The position numbers and the translations under genes were made by a program. 64,000 nucleotides of DNA from Bartonella sp. ML69XJBT (GTDB lineage: Bacteria; Pseudomonadota; Alphaproteobacteria; Rhizobiales; Rhizobiaceae), in assembly GCF_028618515.1 (NCBI RefSeq), contig NZ_JAQITB010000003.1, forward strand, positions 62,001 to 126,000, in the 5' to 3' direction. Shown in pieces: positions 11,273-21,830 of the stretch. Numbering within the stretch: the first letter of the stretch is position 1; every line of letters begins with the position of its first letter. Under the pieces are notes generated by a model, which was given only the letters and a program-made list of their open reading frames with translations, did no database searches and was not told the DNA's origin.

Positions 11273-11314
11273 AAAAAAATGGGTAAATTTTATCGAGATA
11301 CTATCCACCCATTT
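11273..11314 (-). terminator. Terminator after rpsO
   Basis: On the minus strand an 8-bp stem (AAATGGGT with ACCCATTT) encloses a 22-nt loop that may pair further, followed by a seven-T run. It begins six bases after the rpsO stop codon. The position and T-run support a terminator, possibly partial, as between rpsO and pnp in other bacteria. Confidence 0.6.
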
Positions 11315-11319
11315 CTCTT

Positions 11320-11589
11320 CTAGCGACGCAAACCTAATTTCTTGATAAGTGTCTGATAACGATTTTGGTCAACTCCTTTAAGGTAATCAAGAAGGCGACG
11401 GCGTTGAGATACCATCTTTAAAAGACCACGGCGAGAATGGTTATCCTTTTTGTGTGATTTAAAATGGTTCGTTAAATTGGAGATACGTTCAGAAAGTACA
11501 GCAACCTGCACTTCTGGAGATCCTGTATCACCAACCTTATTTGCATATTCTGCGATAAGAGCTTGTTTACGTTCAGTTGTAATCGACAT
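11320..11589 (-). CDS. rpsO: 30S ribosomal protein S15
   Basis: Primary 16S rRNA-binding protein of the small subunit platform, 89 residues, full family length. The conserved blocks G-S-P-E-V-Q-V-A and [15 protein letters not shown] are intact. AAAGGAT precedes the ATG at 11589. In most relatives truB is directly upstream; here a plus-strand MFS gene and about 800 bp of noncoding sequence separate them. Confidence 0.97.
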   Translation of the reverse strand: MSITTERKQALIAEYANKVGDTGSPEVQVAVLSERISNLTNHFKSHKKDNHSRRGLLKMVSQRRRLLDYLKGVDQNRYQTLIKKLGLRR

Positions 11590-11908
11590 CGTATTATCCT
11601 TTCAAAAAACAAAGAAACAAAAGCCACCCACAGCCGAGATGTCGTTCAGCAAGGGTCTATGAAGAAATAAGAAGAGTTCAAGACTCTTACTCATCTTGAC
11701 ACTTATATAGGAAAAGAGGTTAAAATGCTAGCCCTTAAAAGCATTGAAACGCTCCCTTAAATCAAGGGTTTTGTTTTAAAATAGTAATTTTAACAGGGTT
11801 GTATGAGAAGTTTTAAAAGAATTATGCATCCTTTTGATACAAAGATAACTGCTTTGCAGAGTATATGTATGATAACAAAAGCGATAAATACCGATTTGGA
11901 GGCAAAAG
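11590..11908. other. Divergent intergenic region, 319 bp
   Basis: Lies between rpsO (minus) and the MFS exporter (plus), so it should hold both promoters. AT-rich, with no recognised gene, RNA or clear operator. Confidence 0.4.
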
Positions 11909-13537
11909 ATGCAGAGCATTTCAACATTCGAACTTTTTCGTAATTCGGTATTTCGAAATTTGTGGTCGTCCACTCTCATTTCTAATTTAGGAGGGCTTAT
12001 ACAGGCTGTAGGAGCAGGGTGGTTAATGGCATTGATTAGTTCTTCGCATTCTATGGTCGGGCTTGTTCAAAGTGCTACAACATTACCACTTGTGATGTTT
12101 TCTCTGATGGCAGGGGCATTAGCTGACAATTTTAATCGTCGTCAAATTATGTTGTGTGCGCAAATTATGATGATGGTTGTATCAATGAGTTTGGCTATTT
12201 TATCCTATATGGGCTTTCTAACACCTTCACTTTTATTATGCTCCACGTTTTTGATTGGCTGTGGAACAGCCTTTTATAATCCTTCTTGGCAAGCGACAAT
12301 AGGAGATATTGTGAGTAGGGCAAATATTCCTGCTGCTGTGAGTTTGAACAGTGTTGGCTTTAATTTGATGCGTAGTGTAGGTCCTGCTATTGGTGGTGCT
12401 ATCATTGCAATGTTAGGGGCCGCCGCTGCTTTTTTATTCAACGCGATAAGTTACATTCCTTTAATTGGTGCTTTGTTTTTCTGGAAACCAAATTACGAAA
12501 ACAACATCTTGCCACGGGAAAGATTTTTAGGTGCTGTCTCAGATGGTTTACGTTATGTTGCTATGTCACCTAATCTTCTCAGTATTATGGTCAGGGCATT
12601 TCTTTTTGGTCTTGGAGCAATCTCGATTTTGGCACTCTTGCCAATCGTTGTGCATAAAATTCTTGGAGGGAGTGCACTTCTTTATGGTACATTGCTTGGT
12701 TGTTTTGGCTTAGGGGCTATGACAGCAGGTATTATTAATTCATTTGTACGAAATTATTTTCGTTTAGAGACAATTATTGCCAGCGCATTTATTGGTTTTG
12801 CCTTTTCTTGCTTTATTTTAGCGATAAGTCGTTCATTGATTATAAGCCATATTGCCTTATTTCCTGCAGGCTTATCTTGGGTTTTGGCGTTATCATTATT
12901 TAATACATCTGTACAGCTTTCTACACCACGCTGGGTTGTCGCACGTGCTTTAGCACTTTATCAAACGGCATCTTATGGAGGGATGGCTGTTGGAAGTGCA
13001 ATTTGGGGAGCTTTGGCTGATGGTTATTCTCCAACAATTGCTTTGAGTATTTGTTCTTTCTTCTTGGTTTTTGGTGCCCTTGCGGGAGTAAAGTTTAGAA
13101 TTCAGGAAATTCCTCAGATAGATTTGGATCCACTTGATCATTTCAGAGAACCGGAGCTTTTACTTGACCTAAAAGCAAGGAGTGGTCCGATCATGATAAT
13201 GATCGATTATCAAATTCATGAAAATGATCTCGAAGAGTTTCTCAAAGTCATGACACGTCGTCGTCATATTCGTTTACGTGATGGCGCTCGCCAATGGGTT
13301 CTCTTACGTGATCTTGAAAGACCTGAATATTGGACAGAAGCCTATCATATGCCAACATGGGTAGATTATTTACGCCATAATCACCGTCGTATAAAAGCGG
13401 ACGCAGAGGTGAATAAACTCCTGCGTCATTTAAATCGTGCGCCTAACGGTATAAGAGTCCACCGCATGATTGAACGCCAAACCATACCACAAGCCAATGA
13501 GATGATTTTAAAGTCTTCTGCTGATCAATTACCTTGA
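11909..13537 (+). CDS. MFS exporter with C-terminal soluble domain
   Basis: Major facilitator superfamily protein of 542 residues with about twelve membrane segments in residues 15-400, followed by a soluble tail of about 130 residues. It resembles the exporter branch sometimes labelled MFS_3/DUF894 (relatives of EntS), including the loop-2/3 motif A-D-N-F-N-R-R-Q. The tail (D-Y-Q-I, R-L-R-D-G-A-R-Q-W, H-N-H-R-R-I) looks like the ferredoxin-like domain usual in that branch. The substrate is unknown. GGAGG at 11898-11902 fixes the start. It sits opposite to and inside an otherwise conserved translation block. Confidence 0.82.
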   Translation: MQSISTFELFRNSVFRNLWSSTLISNLGGLIQAVGAGWLMALISSSHSMVGLVQSATTLPLVMFSLMAGALADNFNRRQIMLCAQIMMMVVSMSLAILSYMGFLTPSLLLCSTFLIGCGTAFYNPSWQATIGDIVSRANIPAAVSLNSVGFNLMRSVGPAIGGAIIAMLGAAAAFLFNAISYIPLIGALFFWKPNYENNILPRERFLGAVSDGLRYVAMSPNLLSIMVRAFLFGLGAISILALLPIVVHKILGGSALLYGTLLGCFGLGAMTAGIINSFVRNYFRLETIIASAFIGFAFSCFILAISRSLIISHIALFPAGLSWVLALSLFNTSVQLSTPRWVVARALALYQTASYGGMAVGSAIWGALADGYSPTIALSICSFFLVFGALAGVKFRIQEIPQIDLDPLDHFREPELLLDLKARSGPIMIMIDYQIHENDLEEFLKVMTRRRHIRLRDGARQWVLLRDLERPEYWTEAYHMPTWVDYLRHNHRRIKADAEVNKLLRHLNRAPNGIRVHRMIERQTIPQANEMILKSSADQLP

Positions 13538-14008
13538 TAGTAAAAAGGCAAAAAGAATTTTCTTATAAAATATTCAATATGTGCAATACCATTTTATGGA
13601 TAAGTTGTTATTATGAAAAAATCAGTAGCAATTTTAAAGGTTAGATAAACAGTTTATGCTGTTGGTAGGTTGAGGACAGAGTTAATTAAAAAAACAGTTA
13701 GAATTCGTGGGTATTGTAATTTATTTTAAGCTCAAACCTGTTTTTCTATTTCACAAAAATCTTTTAACACAGTATAGTATACTCGTATATCTAGTAATGA
13801 TTAAAGAAGACAATTGAAAAAACAAGGTGTTTTTTTGTCCTTTATTGCGCAAGCAAGGATCGGACTTTTGAACGCATCGCAGATTTTAGGCATCCAATAC
13901 AAATTATTGTAAAAGGCTAAGTATAAGACAATGAAAAGAGCTCTCTTCTCTTTATTGATAGATATAAAAAATATCTTTTTCCAAGAGTTTGTTGTGAAAA
14001 AGAATGAA
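13538..14008. other. Intergenic region, about 470 bp
   Basis: Between the convergent MFS gene and truB. AT-rich; short open frames on both strands (13801-14052 minus, 13931-14224 plus) have low-complexity translations, overlap truB and show no ribosome sites. Nothing else is seen. Confidence 0.4.
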
Positions 14009-14968
14009 TTAGATTGTAAAAATTCGTTTTGGTTTGAACAGAATTTTTTCAAGAGTGCCTATAGCAAGAAGTTGTCCTTTGTAAAACACACAGAGCTCAT
14101 CTTCATCAAGAGATACATTGTGATTATAGAGAGGCACTGGAGCACCCTTCATGACTCGCTGTGCTTGGGTTTCATTAAGAATGTAATGAGAGAGACAATC
14201 CACTGCAGCACCTGTTTCAATTAAAAGTGCATCAAGTGTTGAAAAATCTCTTTTGAGAGGAGTATCATTTTCATTTGTCACACTTTTATCTAGCCCTACT
14301 GCTTTTAGCGTGTTCCATGTGATGAGATCGTTTTCACAAAACGGTGCCACTGCGATACGTCTTAAATCAGCAATATGCCCATAACAACCAAGATCACGCC
14401 CCATATCACGTGCTAAGGAACGCACATAGGTCCCTTTTCCGCAGGTTATTTCAAAGATAGCACGCTCGCTGGTAGGAGTTTCTATTAATTTAAAAGTTTC
14501 TATTTCCACTTGGCGGGGTGGAATTTCAACAATCTCACCTTCACGGGCCAAATCATAGGCACGATTACCAGAAATTTTAATTGCCGAAAATTGCGGAGGT
14601 GTTTGCAAAATAACACCTGTATATTGAGGGAGAAGAGCACGTATTTCTTCTTGTGTTGGACGTTTGAGAGATGTTTTTGTGATTTCACCTTCTAGATCGT
14701 CTGTTGACCTCTCTTCACCCCAAGCAATTTGAAAACGGTAGGTTTTTGTACCTTGCATCACGTAGGGAACAGTTTTGGTTGCTTCGCCCAATGCAATTGG
14801 CAAGAGCCCAGAAGCAAGAGGATCAAGTGTACCCGCATGTCCCGCTTTTTGCGCATGAAAGAGCGATTTTATTTGTGAGACAGCTTCTGTTGATCTCATT
14901 CCTTTTGGTTTATCAAATATGACCCAACCAGAAACAGAACGGCCTCTTTTTTTGCGTTGCGGCGCCAT
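14009..14968 (-). CDS. truB: tRNA pseudouridine(55) synthase TruB
   Basis: Forms pseudouridine 55 in the T loop of tRNAs. The catalytic Asp is in [12 protein letters not shown] (about residues 40-51), with the K-T-Y-R-F and [10 protein letters not shown] blocks following. It is 319 residues with the usual C-terminal extension. It follows rbfA by 3 bp and so belongs to the nusA-infB operon. Confidence 0.95.
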   Translation of the reverse strand: MAPQRKKRGRSVSGWVIFDKPKGMRSTEAVSQIKSLFHAQKAGHAGTLDPLASGLLPIALGEATKTVPYVMQGTKTYRFQIAWGEERSTDDLEGEITKTSLKRPTQEEIRALLPQYTGVILQTPPQFSAIKISGNRAYDLAREGEIVEIPPRQVEIETFKLIETPTSERAIFEITCGKGTYVRSLARDMGRDLGCYGHIADLRRIAVAPFCENDLITWNTLKAVGLDKSVTNENDTPLKRDFSTLDALLIETGAAVDCLSHYILNETQAQRVMKGAPVPLYNHNVSLDEDELCVFYKGQLLAIGTLEKILFKPKRIFTI

Positions 14969-14971
14969 ATT

Positions 14972-15379
14972 TTAATCCTCAACTTCATCATTATGGTGGA
15001 GATCACGTGCCACCTCAGGTGAGCGAAGAAGAGCATCAATTTTTGAAAAATTATCAAAACTACTATCAAGTCGAAAACGCAGTTCAGGCATATATTTCAT
15101 TTGTCGTAATGCATGACTGATTTCTCTACGGATAAAACGGCTATGTGTATTGAGAATATCGACAACATCAACATGCGATGCATTTTTAAGAGTACTAAGA
15201 GGAGAAATAAAGCAGGTAGCAATTTTTAAATCTGCTGACATGCGTACTTCAGAGACAGAAATAACCATATTTTTTAGGAGGTCCTCAAGTAAAATTCCGC
15301 GCTGTAGTATATGTGCTACTGCGTGGCGCACTTGTTCACCTACTCTAAGTTGCCGTTGTGATGGCCCTGCATTTTTCAT
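14972..15379 (-). CDS. rbfA: Ribosome-binding factor A
   Basis: Small KH-fold factor, 135 residues, needed for late maturation of the 30S subunit near the 5' end of 16S rRNA. The N-terminus [10 protein letters not shown] and the P-E-L-R-F-R-L-D block are typical. It lies between infB (130-bp gap) and truB (3-bp gap) in the conserved operon. Confidence 0.95.
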   Translation of the reverse strand: MKNAGPSQRQLRVGEQVRHAVAHILQRGILLEDLLKNMVISVSEVRMSADLKIATCFISPLSTLKNASHVDVVDILNTHSRFIRREISHALRQMKYMPELRFRLDSSFDNFSKIDALLRSPEVARDLHHNDEVED

Positions 15380-15509
15380 TAAAGTTTTACCCTTATTACA
15401 ACATCTCTTCTTTTGACCATCTTAAAAAAAATTAAGAAAGGACCGAGGTGCTATACACAAACCTAACAATTTTTTCCATTTCACGATAAAGCAAAGTTAT
15501 TGGATTATT

Positions 15510-18038
15510 CTATAATGTGCGATTAATATGTTCAATACGGAAGGTTTCAATGATGTCTCCTGCACGTATATCTTCATAATTTTCGAATGCTATTCCACAT
15601 TCTTGTCCACTTTGTACTTCATTGACTTCATCTTTGAAACGTTTGAGTGTTTTAAGTTTTCCTTCATGAATGACAATATTATCGCGGATAAGGCGAACAC
15701 CAGCGCCTCGTTCTATTTTGCCTTCTGTGACACGACAACCTGCAACTTTTCCGATTTTTGTAATGTTAAAGACTTCTAAAATTTCGGCGTTACCAAGGAA
15801 AGTTTCACGCTGTTCTGGTGAAAGCAACCCTGACATGGCAGCTTTTATATCATCAACAAGATCATAGATGATATTATAATAGCGAATTTCAATTCCTTGT
15901 GTTTTTGCACAGTCACGCGCTTGTTTATTGGCGCGAACATTAAAGCCAATTACAGCGGAGTTAGAAGCTTCAGCAAGAGAAATATCACTTTCAGTGATAC
16001 CTCCAGCACCAGAATGTACAATGCGCGCGCGCACTTCTTCGTTCCCTAACTTTTCTAATGCTGAAGCAATTGCTTCAATTGATCCTTGCACGTCTCCTTT
16101 AATAATCAGAGGGAACTCTTTAATACCGACGGTTTGTAATTTTGTCATCATTTGTTCAAGGGAACCACGAGAACCCGTTTGTCTGGCGACAGCTTTATCA
16201 CGCGCTAATCGCTGACGGTATTCAGCAATTTCACGTGCTTTTGCTTCATGACTGACAACTGCAAAACGATCACCAGCTTGTGGCGTTCCTTGCATACCTA
16301 AAATTTCAATGGGTGTAGAAGGAACAGCTTCTTTGACATGACGACCATGATCATCAATCAAAGCGCGTACGCGCCCCCACTCATTGCCGGCAACAATAAT
16401 ATCAGAAGGATGTAATGTACCTTTCTGAACAAGAACTGTAGCAACAGATCCACGTCCTCGATCCAGTTTTGCTTCAATGACAACGCCTTCCGCTGTTCGT
16501 TGGGGATCTGCTTTCAGATCAAGAATCTCAGCTTGAAGAAGAATAGCTTCGAGAAGTTTATCAAGATTCTGTCCAGTTTTAGCAGAAACTTCCACTTCCA
16601 AAGTCTCTCCGCCCATAGTTTCAACAAATACTTCATGTTGTAGAAGTTCTGTACGCACTTTTTGTGCATTAGCAGCGGGTTTATCAATTTTATTGATAGC
16701 AACAATGATTGGTACACCAGCTGCTTTGGCATGATTAATTGATTCAATCGTTTGCGGCATGACACTGTCATCAGCAGCAACAACCAGAACGGCAATATCG
16801 GTAACACGAGCACCACGCGCACGCATAGCTGTGAAAGCAGCATGTCCAGGTGTATCAATAAAGGTAATTTTTTGACCGTTTTGCTCCACTTGATAAGCAC
16901 CAATATGCTGCGTAATACCACCGGCTTCACCAGAAACAACATTCGCTTTTCGAATAGCATCAAGCAGAGAAGTTTTTCCATGGTCGACATGGCCCATAAT
17001 TGTTACAACGGGAGGACGAGTTTGCATTTTTTGAGGGTTATCAGCGATATTAAAGATACCTTCTTCTACGTCAGATTCTAAAACACGTTTAACAGTGTGA
17101 CCGAATTCAACAGCGATGAGTTCAGCAACATCAGCATCAATAATATCGCCAGGTTTCATCATTTGTCCCTGTTTCATCAGAAATTTAATCACATCAACGG
17201 AACGTTCAGTCATACGCTGTGCGAGTTCTTGAATTGTAATAGTTTCAGGAAGAACAACTTCACGAGAGATTTTTTCTCTTGGTTCTTGGTTTTGTGCACG
17301 TTTAAATTTCTCCTGCCTGCGGCGCATTGCAGCCATTGAGCGCCCACGTGCGTTACCTTCTTCGTCCAAAGCACTATTGAGGGTGAGTTTTCCACGGCGG
17401 CGCTCATCAGCGCCTTTTACAACTTTTGGCGCACGTACTTCTGATTTCGCAAGGTTAGCACGCCGGCTACTATGTCGATCGTCCTCTTTATTTTCATCTG
17501 TTTTGCGTTTTTCAATGACAGTTGTATTTTTAGGCGTGGTAGGGATATCTATAGGTTCTATAGGGACATGAGCAGGACTAAGATCAGGTGTTTGTACCGT
17601 TGGACTTTTGTTCTCTTGATGGATTTCTATTTCTTTTTGAATTGATTGCTGCAAACTTTCTTCATGCTCTTTTGCACGTCTTGCTTCTTCTTCAGCCCGT
17701 TCACGCGTTATTTTTTCTTGAATATGTGCTTCTTCTAACGCACGAAGCCTTGCTTCCATTTCAGCGGATGAGAGATTATTTTTAGCAACAGGTTTACTCG
17801 GCTTTGCTTCTTCAAATCGTGGCTTAGAGCGTTGAGGAGCTACATGTGGTTTTGTAATAGGCTGTTGTATTTCAGCTTTTTCATCAGGTCGCGTAATTTT
17901 ACGCCGTTTAGTTTCAACAACCACAGCCTTGGTACGACCATGGCTAAAATTTTGTTTGACCGTACTTGTTTCTAGGACGGACCGCTTTAAGGTTAATGTC
18001 CTTTTGCCTGTTATTTTGTCGTTATTATTTTCACTCAT
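15510..18038 (-). CDS. infB: Translation initiation factor IF-2
   Basis: GTPase bringing initiator fMet-tRNA to the 30S subunit, 842 residues. A charged, coiled-coil-prone N-terminal region (about 1-330, with an E/R-rich segment near 90-130) precedes the G domain: G-H-V-D-H-G-K-T (about 350), D-T-P-G-H-A-A-F and N-K-I-D-K-P. Domains II-IV follow. The ATG overlaps the stop of the upstream ylxR-like gene (ATGA). Confidence 0.97.
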   Translation of the reverse strand: MSENNNDKITGKRTLTLKRSVLETSTVKQNFSHGRTKAVVVETKRRKITRPDEKAEIQQPITKPHVAPQRSKPRFEEAKPSKPVAKNNLSSAEMEARLRALEEAHIQEKITRERAEEEARRAKEHEESLQQSIQKEIEIHQENKSPTVQTPDLSPAHVPIEPIDIPTTPKNTTVIEKRKTDENKEDDRHSSRRANLAKSEVRAPKVVKGADERRRGKLTLNSALDEEGNARGRSMAAMRRRQEKFKRAQNQEPREKISREVVLPETITIQELAQRMTERSVDVIKFLMKQGQMMKPGDIIDADVAELIAVEFGHTVKRVLESDVEEGIFNIADNPQKMQTRPPVVTIMGHVDHGKTSLLDAIRKANVVSGEAGGITQHIGAYQVEQNGQKITFIDTPGHAAFTAMRARGARVTDIAVLVVAADDSVMPQTIESINHAKAAGVPIIVAINKIDKPAANAQKVRTELLQHEVFVETMGGETLEVEVSAKTGQNLDKLLEAILLQAEILDLKADPQRTAEGVVIEAKLDRGRGSVATVLVQKGTLHPSDIIVAGNEWGRVRALIDDHGRHVKEAVPSTPIEILGMQGTPQAGDRFAVVSHEAKAREIAEYRQRLARDKAVARQTGSRGSLEQMMTKLQTVGIKEFPLIIKGDVQGSIEAIASALEKLGNEEVRARIVHSGAGGITESDISLAEASNSAVIGFNVRANKQARDCAKTQGIEIRYYNIIYDLVDDIKAAMSGLLSPEQRETFLGNAEILEVFNITKIGKVAGCRVTEGKIERGAGVRLIRDNIVIHEGKLKTLKRFKDEVNEVQSGQECGIAFENYEDIRAGDIIETFRIEHINRTL

Positions 18039-18670
18039 TGTACTTCCTTCACGGCTTGTGCCGTTATTTCACCAGGCTTGCTGTGCTTTTCATCACGATA
18101 GGCGAGCAGTTTATGTATTGTTGTGAGAAATCCTTCAGCAGCTTTAGTGTCTAATAAGGCTGCATGCATAACAGGATTAGCACCGAACGCTACTCGCATT
18201 TCATCACTTGTAAATAAAGATATAGTTTTTATATTCCGATTTATTTTTTGCTGTATTGTATAGACGGCTTGTGCAATTTTTCGTTTTCCATCTTCTGTCG
18301 TTTCTTGGGCATGAAGTACGAGAATAACTTGACCAGAGCGGATAGCAGCATCAACTTTTGTTGCTCCCATGACAATGGCACCTGCTTTACGCGCTAAAGA
18401 AAGACTTGCAAGAGCGGTTTTTAGCAAAAGTCTATCAACAATATGCGCAAGATTTGGCGCAACCTCAACATCTGTTTTAAAACTTCTATGAAAAGCTTTC
18501 TGTTTAATTGCTGCTTCAATGGTAGAATGACGAGCACAAACCCAAACACCTCGCCCTGGCAAATTGGCTTTAAGATCAGGGACGATTTGATTATTGGGAC
18601 CAATAACAAAACGGATCAGCGTCTTTGCTGAAGCGCTTCTTCTGGTTACAATGCAGGTCCGTTCATTCAT
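18035..18670 (-). CDS. YlxR (DUF448) and L7Ae-like RNA-binding protein
   Basis: Fusion of 211 residues: an N-terminal YlxR domain (C-I-V-T-R-R-S and G-R-G-V-W-V-C-A motifs) and a C-terminal L7Ae/L30e-like domain (S-L-A-R-K-A-G-A near 92-99). The fusion is normal in alphaproteobacteria and lies between nusA and infB, as here. The role is thought to be nucleic-acid binding in the transcription-translation block; the exact function is unknown. It overlaps infB by 4 bp. Confidence 0.88.
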   Translation of the reverse strand: MNERTCIVTRRSASAKTLIRFVIGPNNQIVPDLKANLPGRGVWVCARHSTIEAAIKQKAFHRSFKTDVEVAPNLAHIVDRLLLKTALASLSLARKAGAIVMGATKVDAAIRSGQVILVLHAQETTEDGKRKIAQAVYTIQQKINRNIKTISLFTSDEMRVAFGANPVMHAALLDTKAAEGFLTTIHKLLAYRDEKHSKPGEITAQAVKEVQ

Positions 18671-18688
18671 TTAAAATTCATCCACGCT

Positions 18689-20302
18689 CTAATTGTCTCT
18701 TTTTTCATCTTTTGCAGAATTTTCACTTTCTGCAGGAATTTCTTTAACAAGATCAGCTTCATTTATCCAGCCTGCTTGCACACGTGCTGCTAAAACCATA
18801 GTTTCTGCATCAGCACGTGTAATATCAAATGGTGTCAGGATACCAGAAAAACTTTGTGTTTGTCCCTCTTTACGTTCTCTCCAACCAGCCAAATCATCGA
18901 CTGCATATCCAGCAAAATCTTCTATTGTTTTCACACCGTCTTCGCCAACAGCAACCAACATAGCACTCGTCATTCCGGGCAGTGTTCGCAATTCATCAGA
19001 AACACCAAGTTCTTTACGCTTTTCATCAAGTTCTTTTTCTTTATGTTCAAGATATTCACGCGCACGGCTTTGAATTTCAGCAGCAGTTTCATGATCAAAA
19101 CCATCAATGGAAGCAATTTCTTCAAGATCGATATAGGCGATTTCCTCAATAGAAGAAAAGCCTTCTGATGCCATAACCTGTCCGATCATTTCATCAACAT
19201 CTAAGGATTCCATAAACAGTTTACTGCGTTCAGTAAATTCTTTTTGACGATTTTCAGACTCTTCTTTTTCGGTTAAAATATCAATATTCCATCCCGTTAA
19301 TTGCGAAGCCAAACGAACATTTTGTCCACGTCGTCCAATTGCAAGGCTCAGTTGGTCATCAGGCACAATGACTTCAATGCGTTCGGCATCTTCATCAAGC
19401 ACAACTTTGGAAACTTCAGCAGGTTGTAGTGCATTAACAATAAATGTCGCGGCATCAGGGGACCAAGGAATAATATCAATCTTTTCACCTTGTAGTTCTG
19501 CAACCACAGCCTGTACTCGGCTTCCTCGCATTCCCACACAAGCTCCAACAGGATCAATGGAGCCATCCCGTGAGACAACAGCAATTTTAGCACGTGAACC
19601 AGGATCACGAGCAACCGATTTAATTTCTATAATACCATCGTAGATTTCTGGTACCTCCATGGTAAACAACTTCACCATAAATTGCGGGTGTGTGCGTGAA
19701 AGAAAAATTTGCGGACCACGTGATTCACGGTGCACATCATTAACAAAAGCACGAATACGATCCCCATAGCGAAAGGATTCACGTGGAATTAATTCATCAC
19801 GGCGCACAATAGCTTCACCACGCCCGAGATCAACGATAACATTGCCATATTCTACACGCTTTACTGTACCAGAAATAATTTCACCAATTTTATTTTTAAA
19901 TTCTTCATATTGTTGGTCACGCTCTGCATCACGGACCTTTTGTACAATAACCTGTTTAGCAGATTGCGCAGCGATACGACCAAAATCCATAGGAGGCAAA
20001 AGATCCGCAAAAAAATCACCAACCTTTGCATCCGTTTGGCGTTTAAGTGCATCGGACAAGGTGATTTCATTTGTATAATCTTCAACGACATCAACAATTT
20101 TTAGCAGGCGTTGTAATTTAATTTCACCTGTTTTGGAATTGATTTCAGCACGGATATTGGTTTCTTGACCATAACGAGAACGTGCCGCTTTCTGAATAGC
20201 ATCAGCCATCGCAGAAATAACAATTTCACGGTCAATTGACTTTTCACGTGCAACAGCATCTGCAATTTGCAGAATTTCAAGCCTGTTAGCGCTTGTAGCC
20301 AT
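18689..20302 (-). CDS. nusA: Transcription termination/antitermination factor NusA
   Basis: RNA polymerase-binding elongation factor, 537 residues. In order: N-terminal polymerase-binding domain (1-130), S1 (about 130-200), KH1 and KH2 (to about 345), then helix-hairpin-helix-type acidic repeats. The ATG at 20302 follows AAGGAG and gives the usual M-A-T-S-A-N-R-L-E-I-L start; the frame from 20326 adds eight atypical residues. It is followed by the ylxR-like gene after 18 bp. Confidence 0.95.
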   Translation of the reverse strand: MATSANRLEILQIADAVAREKSIDREIVISAMADAIQKAARSRYGQETNIRAEINSKTGEIKLQRLLKIVDVVEDYTNEITLSDALKRQTDAKVGDFFADLLPPMDFGRIAAQSAKQVIVQKVRDAERDQQYEEFKNKIGEIISGTVKRVEYGNVIVDLGRGEAIVRRDELIPRESFRYGDRIRAFVNDVHRESRGPQIFLSRTHPQFMVKLFTMEVPEIYDGIIEIKSVARDPGSRAKIAVVSRDGSIDPVGACVGMRGSRVQAVVAELQGEKIDIIPWSPDAATFIVNALQPAEVSKVVLDEDAERIEVIVPDDQLSLAIGRRGQNVRLASQLTGWNIDILTEKEESENRQKEFTERSKLFMESLDVDEMIGQVMASEGFSSIEEIAYIDLEEIASIDGFDHETAAEIQSRAREYLEHKEKELDEKRKELGVSDELRTLPGMTSAMLVAVGEDGVKTIEDFAGYAVDDLAGWRERKEGQTQSFSGILTPFDITRADAETMVLAARVQAGWINEADLVKEIPAESENSAKDEKRDN

Positions 20303-20349
20303 CAATTTTCTCCTTCTTTGTGCCACACGATAGGCATTTCCCAGTGATA

Positions 20350-20976
20350 TTAACTTTTATAATTTGATGTCTGTTTTGAGATGTTAGAATTATCTTCGGG
20401 AATAACTTGTTGATTTAAATCTTTATTTTTTTTCAAGGCGTCGCGAATAAGTTCATCTGTTAATACCAGATGTGCATTTGTAATATCACAAAAGGCAATA
20501 GAGATATATAGTGCTTCTCCATAAGCGACTTTATCGGTGTTTAAAGTAAATCCATCTTCCGTGATATTGGTCAGTGTTCCACGAAATTTTCGGCGCCCAT
20601 CAATTGTTTTGTTAGTTTCAATTTTTGCAATATGTCCCTGCCAATGCAGAAAGTCAGATTTTCTTACCAGTGGACGGTCAATTCCTGGAGACGAAATTTC
20701 TAAATGATATTTGCGCTCAATAATATTTTGCACATCAAGAAGGGGTGAAACAGTTCGGCTAACAGTTTCACAATCTTCCACGGTCATAGAGCCATCAGCG
20801 CGTTCTACCATAATCTGAAGTGTTAAACCATTTAAACCAAGAAGCTTCACACGAACCAAACGAAAACCTAGAGGTTTAAGCAATGGTATGATAAGAGCCC
20901 CAACACGTGCTTCAATGCCATCTTCTTCAAACAGACGTGGTTCATCAAGACTGCTTATTTTTTCAGTTTCGTTCAT
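20350..20976 (-). CDS. rimP: Ribosome maturation factor RimP
   Basis: 30S assembly factor, 208 residues from the chosen ATG, first gene of the rimP-nusA-infB-rbfA-truB operon. The conserved block E-I-S-S-P-G-I-D-R-P-L is near residues 95-105. Starts at 20994 and 20982 are also in frame; none has a strong ribosome site, so the N-terminus is uncertain by six residues. The promoter should lie in the gap after the trmB terminator. Confidence 0.92.
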   Translation of the reverse strand: MNETEKISSLDEPRLFEEDGIEARVGALIIPLLKPLGFRLVRVKLLGLNGLTLQIMVERADGSMTVEDCETVSRTVSPLLDVQNIIERKYHLEISSPGIDRPLVRKSDFLHWQGHIAKIETNKTIDGRRKFRGTLTNITEDGFTLNTDKVAYGEALYISIAFCDITNAHLVLTDELIRDALKKNKDLNQQVIPEDNSNISKQTSNYKS

Positions 20977-21016
20977 ACATTTCATCCAAGTCATTTTTCT
21001 TAAGTTTTACGACATT

Positions 21017-21044
21017 AAAAAAGAGCGGGTCCAACGGCCCACTC
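21017..21044 (-). terminator. Terminator after metK-trmB
   Basis: On the minus strand GAGTGGGCC pairs with GGACCCGCTC (one GU pair, one bulged A) around a 3-nt loop, followed by a six-T run. This GC-rich intrinsic terminator separates metK-trmB from the rimP operon downstream. Confidence 0.85.
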
Positions 21045-21128
21045 CTCATCATAAGACCAAGAATTTACTTATTGATACTCTTAAATTCAAAATTTTTCAA
21101 GTTGTTTATAAGAAAAGCATTTGAGCAT

Positions 21129-21830
21129 TTATTTTTTGATAAAGGTAAGATAAGTAGGTATCCGTCCTTCGCGTAAAGCTTTTGCTTCATAGCGAGTACT
21201 TATCCAGAGCGGATAAGGGGTTTTCCAATCTTTAGGTTTTTCTGCTTCCCACTCAAAGTGATTATGTTGTGCAAAATGGTAAAGGGTCCAATTTACATAA
21301 CTGTCTATATCGCTAGCAAAGCGGAACTTTTTCCCTGTTTTAAGAACGCGAGCAAAACGATTAAGATTTTTTATGTTGATGAAACGTCGTTTCCAATGTT
21401 TCTTTTTAGGCCATGGATCAGGATAGAGGAGGTCTATTCCATCAAGTGATGCATTGGGGAGCCAATCAAGGAGATGTGTGGCATCATCGTCGTAGAGGCG
21501 AAGTTGATTTTGATGCTGTTTATGTTGTTCAAGAGATAGCAATATTTTTGCTATACCATTGACAAAGGGTTCGATACCAATAAAACCAGTTTGCGGACAA
21601 TGTTCCATTTCATGAAGCAAATGTTCACCTCCACCAAAACCAATTTCAAGCCGAACTTCTTTTACTTTATTGGGAAACAAAGTTGTTAAGTCTAAGGGGG
21701 AAGGGGTATTTAAATCAATATGAAGAGTTGGGAGAAGCATTTTTATACGCGCAAGTTGACTGTTTCGCAGCCGTTTCCCTTGTCGGCGACCAAAAAAGGC
21801 TTCACGTGCACGTGTATTATGATCAATCAT
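21129..21830 (-). CDS. trmB: tRNA (guanine-N7-)-methyltransferase TrmB
   Basis: Methylates G46 in the variable loop of tRNAs using SAM. The SAM loop G-F-G-G-G-E-H and the family signature [12 protein letters not shown] are present; 233 residues is normal. Its ATG overlaps the metK stop (ATGA), so the SAM-making and SAM-using enzymes are translationally coupled, as in other rhizobia. Confidence 0.95.
   Translation of the reverse strand: MIDHNTRAREAFFGRRQGKRLRNSQLARIKMLLPTLHIDLNTPSPLDLTTLFPNKVKEVRLEIGFGGGEHLLHEMEHCPQTGFIGIEPFVNGIAKILLSLEQHKQHQNQLRLYDDDATHLLDWLPNASLDGIDLLYPDPWPKKKHWKRRFINIKNLNRFARVLKTGKKFRFASDIDSYVNWTLYHFAQHNHFEWEAEKPKDWKTPYPLWISTRYEAKALREGRIPTYLTFIKK

Noticed and set aside
13801-14224. 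Small frames in the MFS-truB gap
   Set aside because: Low-complexity Phe/Lys/Asn-rich translations overlapping truB, with no start context.
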